A stretch of DNA of 64,000 bases, taken from positions 3,168,501-3,232,500 of the forward strand of contig CM061091.1 in assembly GCA_030770545.1 (NCBI GenBank), given 5' to 3'. The position numbers were made by a program, and so were the translations under genes. Below are positions 41,201 through 48,480 of this stretch, piece after piece; positions within the stretch are counted from its first letter, which is position 1, and every line of letters starts with the position of its first letter. Under the pieces are notes generated by a model, which did no database searches, was not told the DNA's origin, and was given only the letters and a program-made list of their open reading frames with translations. This stretch comes from Macropodus opercularis. Lineage: Eukaryota > Chordata > Actinopteri > Anabantiformes > Osphronemidae.

Positions 41201-41380
41201 AATGACAACTACATCTGCAGCACACCCACGCACGAATCCTCGCCAGACAACAGCAAGAGCTTCTCCGAGGCGTCCGACAGGCGGCCGCTTAACCTGAAGG
41301 AGAGCCACGTAGAATACTCCCCCACTTGCCCTCAGCCCCGAGTGAGGCTGGGCTCGGAGATCAAGGACTCGATCGTATGA
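23101..41380 (+). CDS. sema4b: Semaphorin 4B (whole spliced coding region, 14 coding exons)
   Basis: Type I membrane semaphorin, a cell-surface cue acting through plexin-type receptors in neural and immune contexts (family knowledge). Coding exons: 23101-23221, 31636-31796, 32015-32077, 32566-32664, 34608-34719, 35066-35182, 35262-35419, 37740-37921, 38286-38436, 38614-38824, 38941-39056, 39818-39975, 40244-40335 and 40608-41380. They sum to 2,514 nt (837 aa) with all splice phases agreeing. Layout: signal peptide about 1-27; Sema domain about 60-500, including the YVCGTYAFSP and FFDNTIVSRIARVCKGD regions; PSI about 515-545 (DPYCAW); Ig-like about 565-660; membrane segment about 705-725; cytoplasmic tail to 837 ending in DSIV, a PDZ-type motif. 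Length and the C-terminal PRVRLGSEI block match vertebrate Sema4B. The gene looks intact. Teleosts can carry two copies (4ba, 4bb); which one this is cannot be told here. Confidence 0.95.
24861..24891. repeat. (GA)n microsatellite
   Basis: GAGAGAGGGA followed by ten or more uninterrupted GA units, in the large second intron of sema4b. Confidence 0.95.
28697..28717. repeat. (TTTA)n short repeat
   Basis: About five tandem TTTA units in an intron of sema4b. Confidence 0.85.
31636..31796 (+). CDS. sema4b: sema4b coding exon 2: start of Sema domain
   Basis: Residues 41-94. Contains FNYTSLLLS (N-glycosylation sequon NYT) and LYVGAREALFAL, the conserved opening strands of the Sema beta-propeller. 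Acceptor CCCAG at 31,635, donor AAT|GTGAGT at 31,796. Phase 1 in, phase 0 out. Confidence 0.95.
32015..32077 (+). CDS. sema4b: sema4b coding exon 3: short Sema-domain exon
   Basis: Residues 95-115, 21 codons (LKWATPAGKREECGFKGKNLE). The REEC..KGK pattern is the conserved Cys-containing loop of class 4 semaphorins. Flanked by GCCAG and GAG|GTCAGA; both phases are 0. Confidence 0.92.
32566..32664 (+). CDS. sema4b: sema4b coding exon 4: Sema-domain CGT exon
   Basis: Residues 116-148. DCFNYIKILL and LYVCGTYAFSPVCAYI are hallmark Sema-domain segments, with a LNST glycosylation sequon. Acceptor ATCCAG, donor ATA|GTAAGT, phase 0 at both ends. Confidence 0.97.
33169..33207. repeat. (TG)n microsatellite
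   Basis: TG dinucleotides with one GGG interruption near 33,182-33,184, inside a sema4b intron. The reverse frame gives a meaningless His-Thr run. Confidence 0.95.
33677..33702. repeat. (ATT)n AT-rich short repeat
   Basis: Five tandem ATT units in an AT-rich intronic stretch of sema4b. Confidence 0.85.
34608..34719 (+). CDS. sema4b: sema4b coding exon 5
   Basis: Residues 149-185 plus one base. Ends with GRSRCPFNPEYKSTAIIV, the conserved RCPF..P block that leads into the DGELY strand of the next exon. Acceptor TTCCAG, donor GTTG|GTACGT. Confidence 0.96.
35066..35182 (+). CDS. sema4b: sema4b coding exon 6
   Basis: Residues 186-224 plus one base. Begins DGELYTGTASNFQGNEPVI, typical of the semaphorin DGxLYxGT strand followed by F.G.(D/E)P. 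Acceptor TTCCAG, donor CAAG|GTAAAC; phase 1 on both sides. Confidence 0.96.
35262..35419 (+). CDS. sema4b: sema4b coding exon 7: most conserved Sema segment
   Basis: Residues 225-277. Carries DPVFVGSAYI, DKVYFFFSETG and NTIVSRIARVCK, among the best conserved semaphorin motifs and decisive for the family call. Acceptor TGACAG, donor AAG|GTGAGA, phase 1 in and 0 out. Confidence 0.97.
37740..37921 (+). CDS. sema4b: sema4b coding exon 8
   Basis: Residues 278-337 plus two bases. GDKGGERVLQKKWTTFLKAQ and LLCSLPDDGFPFN are the conserved continuation of the ARVCKGD region, and VFYGVFTSQW closes the exon. Acceptor CTGCAG, donor GTG|GTAAGA. The Trp codon of SQW is split by the intron. Confidence 0.97.
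38286..38436 (+). CDS. sema4b: sema4b coding exon 9
   Basis: Residues 338-388. GSSAVCAFTM, FSGRYREVNRETQQWY and the PVPEPRPGA end are typical of class 4 semaphorins. Acceptor CCACAG, donor GCG|GTGAGT, phase 2 in and 0 out. Confidence 0.97.
38614..38824 (+). CDS. sema4b: sema4b coding exon 10
   Basis: Residues 389-458 plus one base. Includes LPD-type MPDKVLNFLKDHFLMD, RYTQIAVHKIQG and YDVLFIGT, the late Sema-domain blades. Acceptor ACTCAG, donor ACAG|GTACAC. Confidence 0.97.
38941..39056 (+). CDS. sema4b: sema4b coding exon 11
   Basis: Residues 459-497. DDGKLHKAI continues the D(D/G)GxLHKA blade, and HIIEEIVLFPEPQPVQHIELD is the last full blade. Acceptor TTCCAG, donor AGG|GTAAAT, phase 1 in and 0 out. 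Confidence 0.96.
39818..39975 (+). CDS. sema4b: sema4b coding exon 12: end of Sema domain and PSI domain
   Basis: Residues 498-549 plus two bases. LLFVSSYSGLVEVAVANC ends the propeller. CSNYLSCGECVLSRDPYCAW is the PSI (cysteine-rich plexin-semaphorin-integrin) core with its NCS sequon. The donor CAG|GTTGGA is weaker than the others, but the phase fits the next exon. Confidence 0.95.
40244..40335 (+). CDS. sema4b: sema4b coding exon 13: linker between PSI and Ig-like domain
   Basis: Residues 550-580 plus one base. Low conservation (HWQQDVEEADTSAICNRTFSN), with the single Cys expected in this linker and a CNRT sequon. Acceptor CCTCAG, donor CTC|GTGAGT. Chosen because its phases (2 in, 1 out) are the ones needed to join its neighbours. 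Confidence 0.88.
40608..41380 (+). CDS. sema4b: sema4b last coding exon: Ig-like domain, membrane segment and tail
   Basis: Residues 581-837. The Ig-like domain spans roughly 584-658 (Cys in RVLPCKL paired with YECW). A membrane helix (LIVVCALLAFSLVVFSLFVI) follows at about 705-725, then a basic stop-transfer segment. The tail has KQGEC, RPLNLKESHVEYSP and PRVRLGSEIKDSIV, the last ending in a class I-like PDZ ligand as in mammalian Sema4B. The stop TGA is at 41,378-41,380. Acceptor is CTATAG at 40,607. Confidence 0.96.
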
Positions 41381-42098
41381 GAGGGCGATGTACGCCAGCA
41401 GATTCTAACCTGTATCCCCATGAAGGATGCGGGCCGCAGAGCAAAGGAGGGGAGACCCTGACGGACACCACAACACACCTTATATTTTAGTCATCTTTGT
41501 TCTGTGATCGGTGCAGAGGTCATTTCATTTAACCGTTTCCACTCCAAAGCTAAAGGTTGGTCGGATGTGCTGCAGGGAAGGGTTAGAGGGAGCAGCACAA
41601 CTATCCGTTTCGCCAAACCAAGGCAGCTGCTGAGAATAGTCACATTAACTTTTTTTTTGTCATTCCCATAACCACTAACAGCAAACGTGTGTGTTAGTGT
41701 AGGGCTGAACAATAGGGAGGAAAAAGCGTCCTCCTCATCAGTATTTATCTCTAGATATGCAAGAATCAACCGATTAAATTGTCTAGCTCATGTCCATCAC
41801 ATGACATGATGTAGAGTAATAAGAATAACAGTCAATAAATTATAAATATTGATGTGCTTTCCAGCCCCGGTTAAGTGTGTGCAAGCTTGCACATGTGCCA
41901 CAGAAGATGGCTGCTGATACACTACTGTTATTATGCACACTAGAACCAAGCTACAACTACAGCGATGAGCTAGAATTCAGGTTTTAGAGACTATGAAACA
42001 TGTACTACGTGTTCATCACCATCCACACGTCATGGGAGCAAGTCAGTCATATACTGTATTTGTTTCCATGTGCTGAAAAAATGTCATGACTGTGTGAG

Positions 42099-42104
42099 AA
42101 TAAA
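42099..42104 (+). terminator. sema4b: Possible proximal polyadenylation signal of sema4b
   Basis: Canonical AATAAA about 720 bases after the stop codon. Use cannot be judged from sequence alone. Confidence 0.35.
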
Positions 42105-43564
42105 GAGGCACACAAGGACACAACACCAGGCCTTGGGTAAATAGAGCTCTCTTGAATATGTTGTCAGACTATCGAAAATTAGATCATAAAATATTCTACG
42201 GGGCCTAAATACTGACATTTACCTCCTGAATGTATGTTGTTGTTGTTGTTTAAAGATGGTCTGTTTGATTTTGGCTGAACTGTACCATGAGCTGTTTAGA
42301 GAATCCATTGCGCTACGCCTGCTAATCTCAAACACCAATAATGATCTGCAGGTACTGTGATGCATTAAAACAGGGACGTCCTGTATTTGAGGTGACTGGA
42401 GAATAGAGACTTGGTCTCACAGACTTAGAGAGAGCCAAGGAAAAACTAGACGTCCGCACCGCCACCATGTTCAGGGCAGCACCACAACCATCACATGTCC
42501 TGTGCCAAAAAAAATGACTTGATTGTGTTATCCAAATGCAATAGTGCCATTGTGTAAAGACCACCCCCATCTCACGCTTTCAGTTAACATCGCTAATGTA
42601 AGAGCACATAGTGATGGAACCACGTTTGGGTTGCACTAAAGCGGCACTAAGGTAAAATGTGAGGTCACAGAGGAAGGTTTTTGAAGACTGTTATAAAAAA
42701 GCTTTTAATCTGCTTTAGGCATGTATTTGATGTTCATGTAAAATCGGAACCGGGGCCAAGGACATGACATGCCGAGTAGTTGCCTTGAGCTTCTCTGAAG
42801 AGGAAAAATCCCTGATTTCTCTAAGTTACCGTTAAAGGAGTGATGTGTAACTGAAACATACAGGTACAACTCCAGTATGACAGTAGACTACTGAGTCCAA
42901 CCAACACTAACTATACTAACCTTTTGCTTAAATACTAACAAGCTCAGTCTAAATGTCAAAGCCACAGATGAGCTGATATGTAGTGATGTCCACTGCAGCT
43001 GCACAACGCTGTAGCTCGTTATATTCCCCACCCCACCAGGTTGCATTTCTTGCGGTCAATGCATTCGCTGCAGTCAGTAACACGTCGAAGCATCATTAAT
43101 GTGTAAGCACAAGAAATGAGGGTGTTGAATACTTAGAGGTTTGCACACTTGAGCCAAATTGGAGCATATTCTAAAAAAATGCCACTAATGGGAGACAGAA
43201 GTTGTGGCTGCTGAGAAACGGGAGCTTCAGAAAGCGGTTGTTACAGGGACTAGTGCAGCCAATATGAACACTCCCTCACCTACATTAGACTTTTGAGACT
43301 TAAACTGAATTTCCCAAAGATGTAGGAAGCCAATAGCGCTGTGTAAAGATGCATTTGCACCACGTGTCTTTGAATACATCAGCAGTTCACTGTATCTATC
43401 AGGACAGATGACAGCATATATATTCCAGTATCAAACAAAATTACTTTTTGCTATTTGAACATTGAGCAGGTCAAAAAAAATGCTATGTAACTGTTACAGG
43501 TTGACAATGTAATTGCACAGCATACTGCGCAACAGTGGTCAGTGTTCCCTTTTCTTCGGTTTTT

Positions 43565-43565
<1 letters not shown>

Positions 43566-43620
<55 letters not shown>

Positions 43621-43626
43621 CACACA
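43566..43626 (+). repeat. (GT)n-(TA)10 compound microsatellite with CA flank, in the sema4b 3' UTR
   Basis: About 17 GT units (43,566-43,600), ten TA units (43,601-43,620) and CACACA (43,621-43,626). The last six bases of the GT tract, the TA tract and the CACACA form a perfect 32-bp inverted repeat (43,595-43,626). In the sense RNA the first part is a long UG repeat. Confidence 0.95.
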
Positions 43627-43846
43627 GTATTTGTACTTAATATTGTGTGTGTTTTAAGGGACCTTGTGCAAGATGTGTTGTAGAGATAGTCTCGAAACTA
43701 GAGAGTGAACACTGCTGATATTTTTCTTCATAGTGCTTTACTGCCTACATCAGCTAACTGCACAGATTCCAGTGCATTTCTCACCACGCTGTTACTTTTC
43801 AAGCACGTCAAAGCAAAGCTTTGAACTAATTTCTAGGCAAACGTTG

Positions 43847-43852
43847 AATAAA
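43847..43852 (+). terminator. sema4b: Possible intermediate polyadenylation signal of sema4b
   Basis: Canonical AATAAA within GTTGAATAAAGTGCTG, about 2.5 kb after the stop codon. Followed shortly by TG-containing sequence. Confidence 0.35.
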
Positions 43853-44866
43853 GTGCTGTAAACTGCAGTCGGCAGCTGCTTAGACCATGTCAAGTCGTTT
43901 TCATCACCTGCTTTGATGTGCTTGATGAATAACCTCATAGCATATTTTCAGAATGCCTTTAAACATCCAGTTTTTCTGCCTTTAGCCATGTGCCACATTG
44001 TACAATACCCAGCAGTGACCTCACCAACACGAACGTGGTGAACAGTGTGATTGTAGCCCGCCAAGGGCGCATTTACCTCCACAACACGGGTCAGCAGTAG
44101 ATTTACTGATTCATCCAAGCCACCATGAACTTTAGCTGCGAACACCAAACTGGGAGCCGCTCAAAATCTTGTGCCATTCTGTCTTTGCTTGATGAGCATA
44201 TGAAAAGCAAACACAGTGAGATTAGAAAACAGTCATGTGTACAGCAGAATATTTAGCAGTACTTTATCAATAAGTCTCAAACATGGGGATGTAAATTCTT
44301 AAGCTGAAACTAAGTAAGCATTTGATATTAATAGTTAAAAATGATCAAAAAGGAATTAAATTAGCATTTATTATTGACATTTTCAGTACAATAAACCTTT
44401 GTAATGCTTTATTTTTAGCGGCTCCTCAGTATTAACGAACACACTGTACTGGACATGAATGTAGCCAAATATATAACACTTACAGCAGTCTGTCCTCACA
44501 AACTGGCTCAAGTAGGCAATTCATTGCAACGTTTCCAGATTTAGTTTAACAATTATATACTACAGAAAACAGCACAATAGACGTAACTAATCATTTGTGC
44601 TGCACAGTGTAAAACTACAGCAGGATGCAAACACTTCCCGCACATCGGCGCCGCCATGAGACACAGCCACAGCTCTGCCTCATCCTGCACACCATGCGTT
44701 TAGTTGAATAACTATTAGACAAATGTGGTCTTGCCTGCATGATTTCTTTTATTTGTTGTGTATAAATAACATTGTGAACTGTATTTTTTGTATCATTGAG
44801 ATTGTGACTGTTGTTTTTATTATATTGTACATAAAAGCACTTTATTTTAATTTTTTAAGATAAATG

Positions 44867-44872
44867 AATAAA
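44867..44872 (+). terminator. sema4b: Distal polyadenylation signal of sema4b
   Basis: AATAAA in a T- and A-rich neighbourhood (TTTTAATTTTTTAAGATAAA upstream), followed by GT-rich sequence (GTTTTGGCACATGCGTGTGAG), the usual order of hexamer, cleavage site and downstream element. Assigned to sema4b because it is the best such cluster after its stop codon on that strand. Confidence 0.6.
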
Positions 44873-45786
44873 AAACATGTTTTGGCACATGCGTGTGAGT
44901 ACGGATTTTAAATCTGCAATATAAACTAAACATATCGCTGAGTATTAATATGGTAAAAACTAAATTTTTCTTTTGATTTGATTAACGTTTGGGATGGATA
45001 CAGTTTCGATCATTTGGATTATTCAGTCTAGTGCATTATGATAAGAACCTGTTACAGCTGGTCTGTGCTGAGACCAGAAGATGCATCATCTGTGTAAAAA
45101 CATACGGTATGTTTCTGTCTGATGGTCCACAATGGTGACGGGTTTAAAAGAATTTAGAGTGAGACAGCTTTTTAAATTTTGACTGTGAAACACATTTTAT
45201 TGAGTTCATTTATTGAGATCCTGAGAATATCAAATACATGGATGTGTCCACACAACAAAGTTATCAAACAACAGAGAAGAAGTGTATGGAAAAACACGAT
45301 TAAGAAGTTAATATATGAATGTAGGAATGCAGAATAACGCATTGTTCTTTCTTCTCACACTGGTTATCATTCTTTGAAATAACTTACTAACATTTATCTT
45401 TTTTTATTTATTTCTTCAAAATGTATCATATAAATGACGTTGAGGGCAAATTAGTGTCTGTGAGGTTTGTATTTATATACATTTAAAACGTATATATTAT
45501 TAGGAATACAAGAGGTATTTCACATTTATGTTTGATCATAGTAATCATGTATTACTATATGCTTATCAGAGAGTTTTGTGCTGTAAATAGAGTTAATTAA
45601 TAAAGTTCAGGTCAAACTCTAGCACAATAGGTTAGACGCCGCCCGCCACTAATACCAAGGCAGGAGGAGGAGGTAGCGTTTATTAAAATGCCACTACAAC
45701 CAAAAATGTAAATTAAATCCGACGGCAGCAAACGTCAGAACTGCAGCTGCGGTCAGAGAACAGAAAATGAGCTAATGTCCATACAG

Positions 45787-45860
45787 CTGCTAACTACAGA
45801 ACTTTAGCTTTTAGCTACAGAACTGTAGCTGCTAGCTACTGAACTTTAGCTGCTAGCTTG
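45787..45860. repeat. 21-bp tandem repeat, about 3.5 copies
   Basis: Three adjacent 21-bp units start at 45,787, 45,808 and 45,829, sharing the consensus pattern CTGCTAGCTACAGAACTTTAG with a few substitutions. A decayed fourth copy follows. Confidence 0.85.
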
Positions 45861-45894
45861 CTAGTCTTGTCCACAGCTGGTTTCCTGTCTGAGG

Positions 45895-46050
45895 AGAACA
45901 GCGCATCTGAGGAACACGCGTGGACGGGACAGACTCGTCAGTCTTGACAAAACGTCCACTGACTGTTGTCAGGAGCTAAAGGCCAGTGGGAAACTCTTGA
46001 GCTCTTCAGCAGCGACGGACAGCAGAGCGGCCTCCTCTCCGTCCAGGGTG
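45895..46050 (+). other. Candidate orphan non-coding first exon
   Basis: A GC-richer stretch with several CpGs ends at a good donor (CCAGG|GTGAGT, about 46,050). It is on the + strand, downstream of sema4b and opposite in orientation to serf2. It could start a long non-coding RNA or be a distant 5' exon of the ELL-family gene 12 kb downstream. No protein is encoded; the 5' edge is arbitrary. Confidence 0.25.
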
Positions 46051-46869
46051 AGTGAACGTCCGTCCCCTTCTTCCTCTGCTGCTTCTCTCTGAGCGGCTCT
46101 TCCAGCGGTTATGTTGCTTTTATGTGTCGGTTTCACATGGGAGAGAGAGAGAGAAAGTCGGATGATGTGCGTGTGGAGCTTGGGTATTAGTTGCTTTGTG
46201 TATAAGCAGAAGTATTTTCATTACTATTTTGGGGTTTGTGGAATGGAAAGGACTAAAATCAACAGTCAACTCTCAGACTGTTTTGACTCTGTGGTGAGAG
46301 CAAGCTTCATGACAAGATGTTTACATGAAATAGATTTACTTTACAGTCAGACTGACACATGTTTCATGGGTCATACACTGCCTCACCTCACTTCAAAACA
46401 GGTTCAGTTCAGAAATTCTTTCAGTGTGTTCATATCAAACCTGGAAGAAGCCACCGTTTTGTCTTATACTTGGATCTAAGTAAGGGAGCATGTGGGCACT
46501 AAGGGACTGTGAAAGATTAGAGTTTTCTCAAATTTAATCAACCTGCTGAGTCCATATTTGTTTCTCATCATTATTCAGCTGTGAGATGGAAGAAGCTTAT
46601 CTGTGACTTATTAAAAAACATCCTGTAAAGGGAAAACGGAGGAAAAACTCACAGGATTGCAGAAAGAAAAGGCAAAGCAAATAAGCTGTATTAGAGCTGA
46701 CTGGCTTTGTGAACACCATAAAGTATCAATAAGAGCATATACAGTATGCTTACACCTAGTGGTCATTATGCTACATGGCATTATTCTGTCGCCTGGTGTG
46801 CTTGGTTTCCCTACAGTAAATGTAATACTGCTCAAACTAAACTTTTTAATAACTCAAGCAAGCATGAAC

Positions 46870-47200
46870 TAAGAAGATACACTTTATTTGAAACCAGCAG
46901 GGGACATTTTTGTACAAAAATACACAACTGTTACATAGATGCTTTGTGTCAAGAATTGTTCATTTTTCTCTGGCTCTTTAAACCACTGATGCTCCCCTGC
47001 ATGCAGCACCAACGTGAACAACCAATAACTTGCTCAGGCATGATTTCACCGACTAAAATAACAAATCGAACAAGCAAATGTCATTTTCCATAGGGAAGAA
47101 TGTAGGATCCTAGATTCTCGAGTCTAGACAAAAATGACAGATCCATTCTCATAAATATCAGGAAGAAGAATGTTGAACGTAGGATGTTCTGGACCTTTCT
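46870..47200 (-). other. serf2: 3' UTR of serf2 (inferred)
   Basis: Region following the serf2 stop codon on the minus strand, up to just beyond the first canonical AATAAA in that direction (46,883-46,888). The length of about 320-330 bases suits a small gene; the cleavage position is approximate. Confidence 0.55.
46883..46888 (-). terminator. serf2: Polyadenylation signal of serf2
   Basis: AATAAA on the minus strand (TTTATT on the plus), about 315 bases after the stop codon and the first canonical hexamer downstream of it. Confidence 0.55.
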
Positions 47201-47270
47201 TCATTTTTTACTTGGAGGTTTTCCTCCTCCATCTGCTTTTTTCTGCTTCTGTTGCATTATTTCAGCATCC
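47201..47270 (-). CDS. serf2: serf2 coding exon 3
   Basis: Codons for DAEIMQQKQKKADGGGKPPSKK and the TGA stop. Acceptor CTGAAG (minus strand) at 47,271-47,276. Phase 2 in, shared Arg codon with exon 2. Confidence 0.93.
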
Positions 47271-48273
47271 CTTCAGGAGAAACAGATTCCAGGAGACAAT
47301 TTATTAAAGCAAACAGATGCATCAGATATTTTACAACATGAACACGATTAAACAAAAATTCAAAAACAGAGCGTGAGGTGTGTTTTCAAACCTAAGTGTG
47401 TCTGTGTGCTTGCTATTTCTTATAACTAATGCAGACTGCCTACCTCTGCTTCCGTGCAGCAGCTGACAGCCCATCATCTCCCCTTTTGCCTTTAGTCTGT
47501 TCAGAATGCTTTTTGGCATTCTTCTGGCGTGCAAGCTCACGTTGGTTTCCTCCTGCACGTCAGACAAAACGAAAAGGCAAAGGTCATAAGAATAGCTAGC
47601 AATGGATGGCACTTCAACAGGCAAAGGTATCAGTTACGCGAGCGTAATATCCGCCAAAAAGACCCAAACAAACTGTGCAGTCACAATCAACAAACACCTG
47701 CACTAGTAAAGGTGGTGCAAATCATGAGAGCAGCCGACGTGGCAGAGAGGCGCTCCAGAGCAGCTGCATCACAGGAGCACAGGGTTGTCTCTACGGGTCT
47801 GGCTCAGCAGCTAAACATCGACAACCACATCCGATGAAATAAGTCCTTACTGGGGAAAGTCAAGGGTACAAGCAGCGTCGATCCCCATTTAACCTGCTTA
47901 TGTTCCCGATAACTTTGGCTATACCATAACTGCAGGCCAGGGGCTAGACTAACAACTGGACAACAATGTTTCTAGTGTTGATGTTGACAATTACGTACCA
48001 TATCGCGGTCTAGTCTAAGGTAAAGATTAGGGCACAGCAACGTGACACACGCTGCAGCTTGATCCCATGCGTTTGATAAAACACCAACAGTAACCAAGCC
48101 ATAGAATTCTCTTTAAAACAGCGTTTCGTTTGTCTCAGTAAATAGACGGAACCCATTTCGGCGATGGCTAAGGCTAACAAAGGGTAAAACGGCGACTACG
48201 TAAGTATATGTTAATGGCGAAATGAAGAAATTAAAGCTTCCAGTCCGAGTACACGTTGATACCTACTGGTCAT
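47201..48273 (-). CDS. serf2: Small EDRK-rich factor 2 (SERF2), complete in three exons
   Basis: SERF proteins are tiny, highly charged, largely disordered proteins that promote amyloid aggregation in vitro and are widely expressed (family knowledge). Minus-strand exons are 48273-48267, 47552-47444 and 47270-47201, totalling 186 nt (61 aa). The protein begins MTRGNQRELARQKN, continues KGKRGDDGLSAAARKQRDAE and IMQQKQKKA, then ends in a short tail (DGGGKPPSKK). The MTR start and DDGLSAAARKQR block fit SERF2 rather than SERF1, and the exon layout (start codons on a 7-base coding exon, then core, then tail) matches the mammalian gene. Phases agree: the Arg codon at residue 3 and the Arg before DAE are both split. 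The Gly-rich tail differs from the EKKEE-type mammalian end. The gene looks intact. Confidence 0.93.
47444..47552 (-). CDS. serf2: serf2 coding exon 2
   Basis: Encodes GNQRELARQKNAKKHSEQ, TKGKRGDDGLSAAARKQ and part of the flanking Arg codons. Acceptor GTGCAG, donor AGAG|GTAGGC on the minus strand. The intron to exon 3 is only 173 bases. Confidence 0.95.
48267..48273 (-). CDS. serf2: serf2 coding exon 1 (start codon, 7 coding bases)
   Basis: ATGACCA followed by a strong donor GTAGGT on the minus strand. Joining to exon 2 gives Met-Thr-Arg-Gly-Asn, exactly the SERF2 amino end. It is too short to be seen as an open frame; the split AGA codon and the perfect phase make the assignment firm. Confidence 0.88.
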
Positions 48274-48480
48274 TTTTCTTTGATGCTTCTTTCGCCCGAA
48301 ATCCAGTCAAGCTCAGCCAAAGGGCCGCTGGCTCCCTTCCCGTCGCTCCAATCGCTGCTTCTACTTTGGTTGCGCCTCACTGTGGCTTCCAAACATGCGC
48401 GAGACTTCCGCACGAGAACCAGAACATTCCGTCCACGCAGACCTCTTCGCGCAGGCGCAGGAATGCTGTTTAACACTAAA
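48274..48480 (-). promoter_or_regulatory. serf2: Promoter and 5' UTR of serf2
   Basis: CpG-rich sequence directly upstream of the serf2 start on the minus strand. It carries an NRF1-like GCGCAGGCGC element (about 48,449-48,458), a further ATGCGCGA half-site (about 48,395) and an ETS-type CTTCCG (about 48,405). This combination is common at TATA-less housekeeping promoters. The exact start site is not visible. Confidence 0.6.

Larger units (their letters stand above)
41381..44890 (+). other. sema4b: 3' UTR of sema4b (inferred extent)
   Basis: Non-coding sequence after the stop codon runs to a strong polyadenylation region at 44,867-44,872 in T/A-rich context, with no intervening gene on either strand. 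Earlier AATAAA hexamers at 42,099 and 43,847 could give shorter 3' ends. A (GT)n-(TA)n element lies at 43,566-43,626. The full 3.5 kb extent is an inference from the last good signal before intergenic sequence; the transcript may end earlier. Confidence 0.55.
44891..46869. other. Intergenic region between sema4b and serf2
   Basis: AT-rich sequence (about 45.1-45.6 kb), a 21-bp tandem repeat, then a candidate orphan exon ending at 46,050. The 122-codon frame at 46,111-46,479 has no family features, and nothing coding is recognised. Confidence 0.55.
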
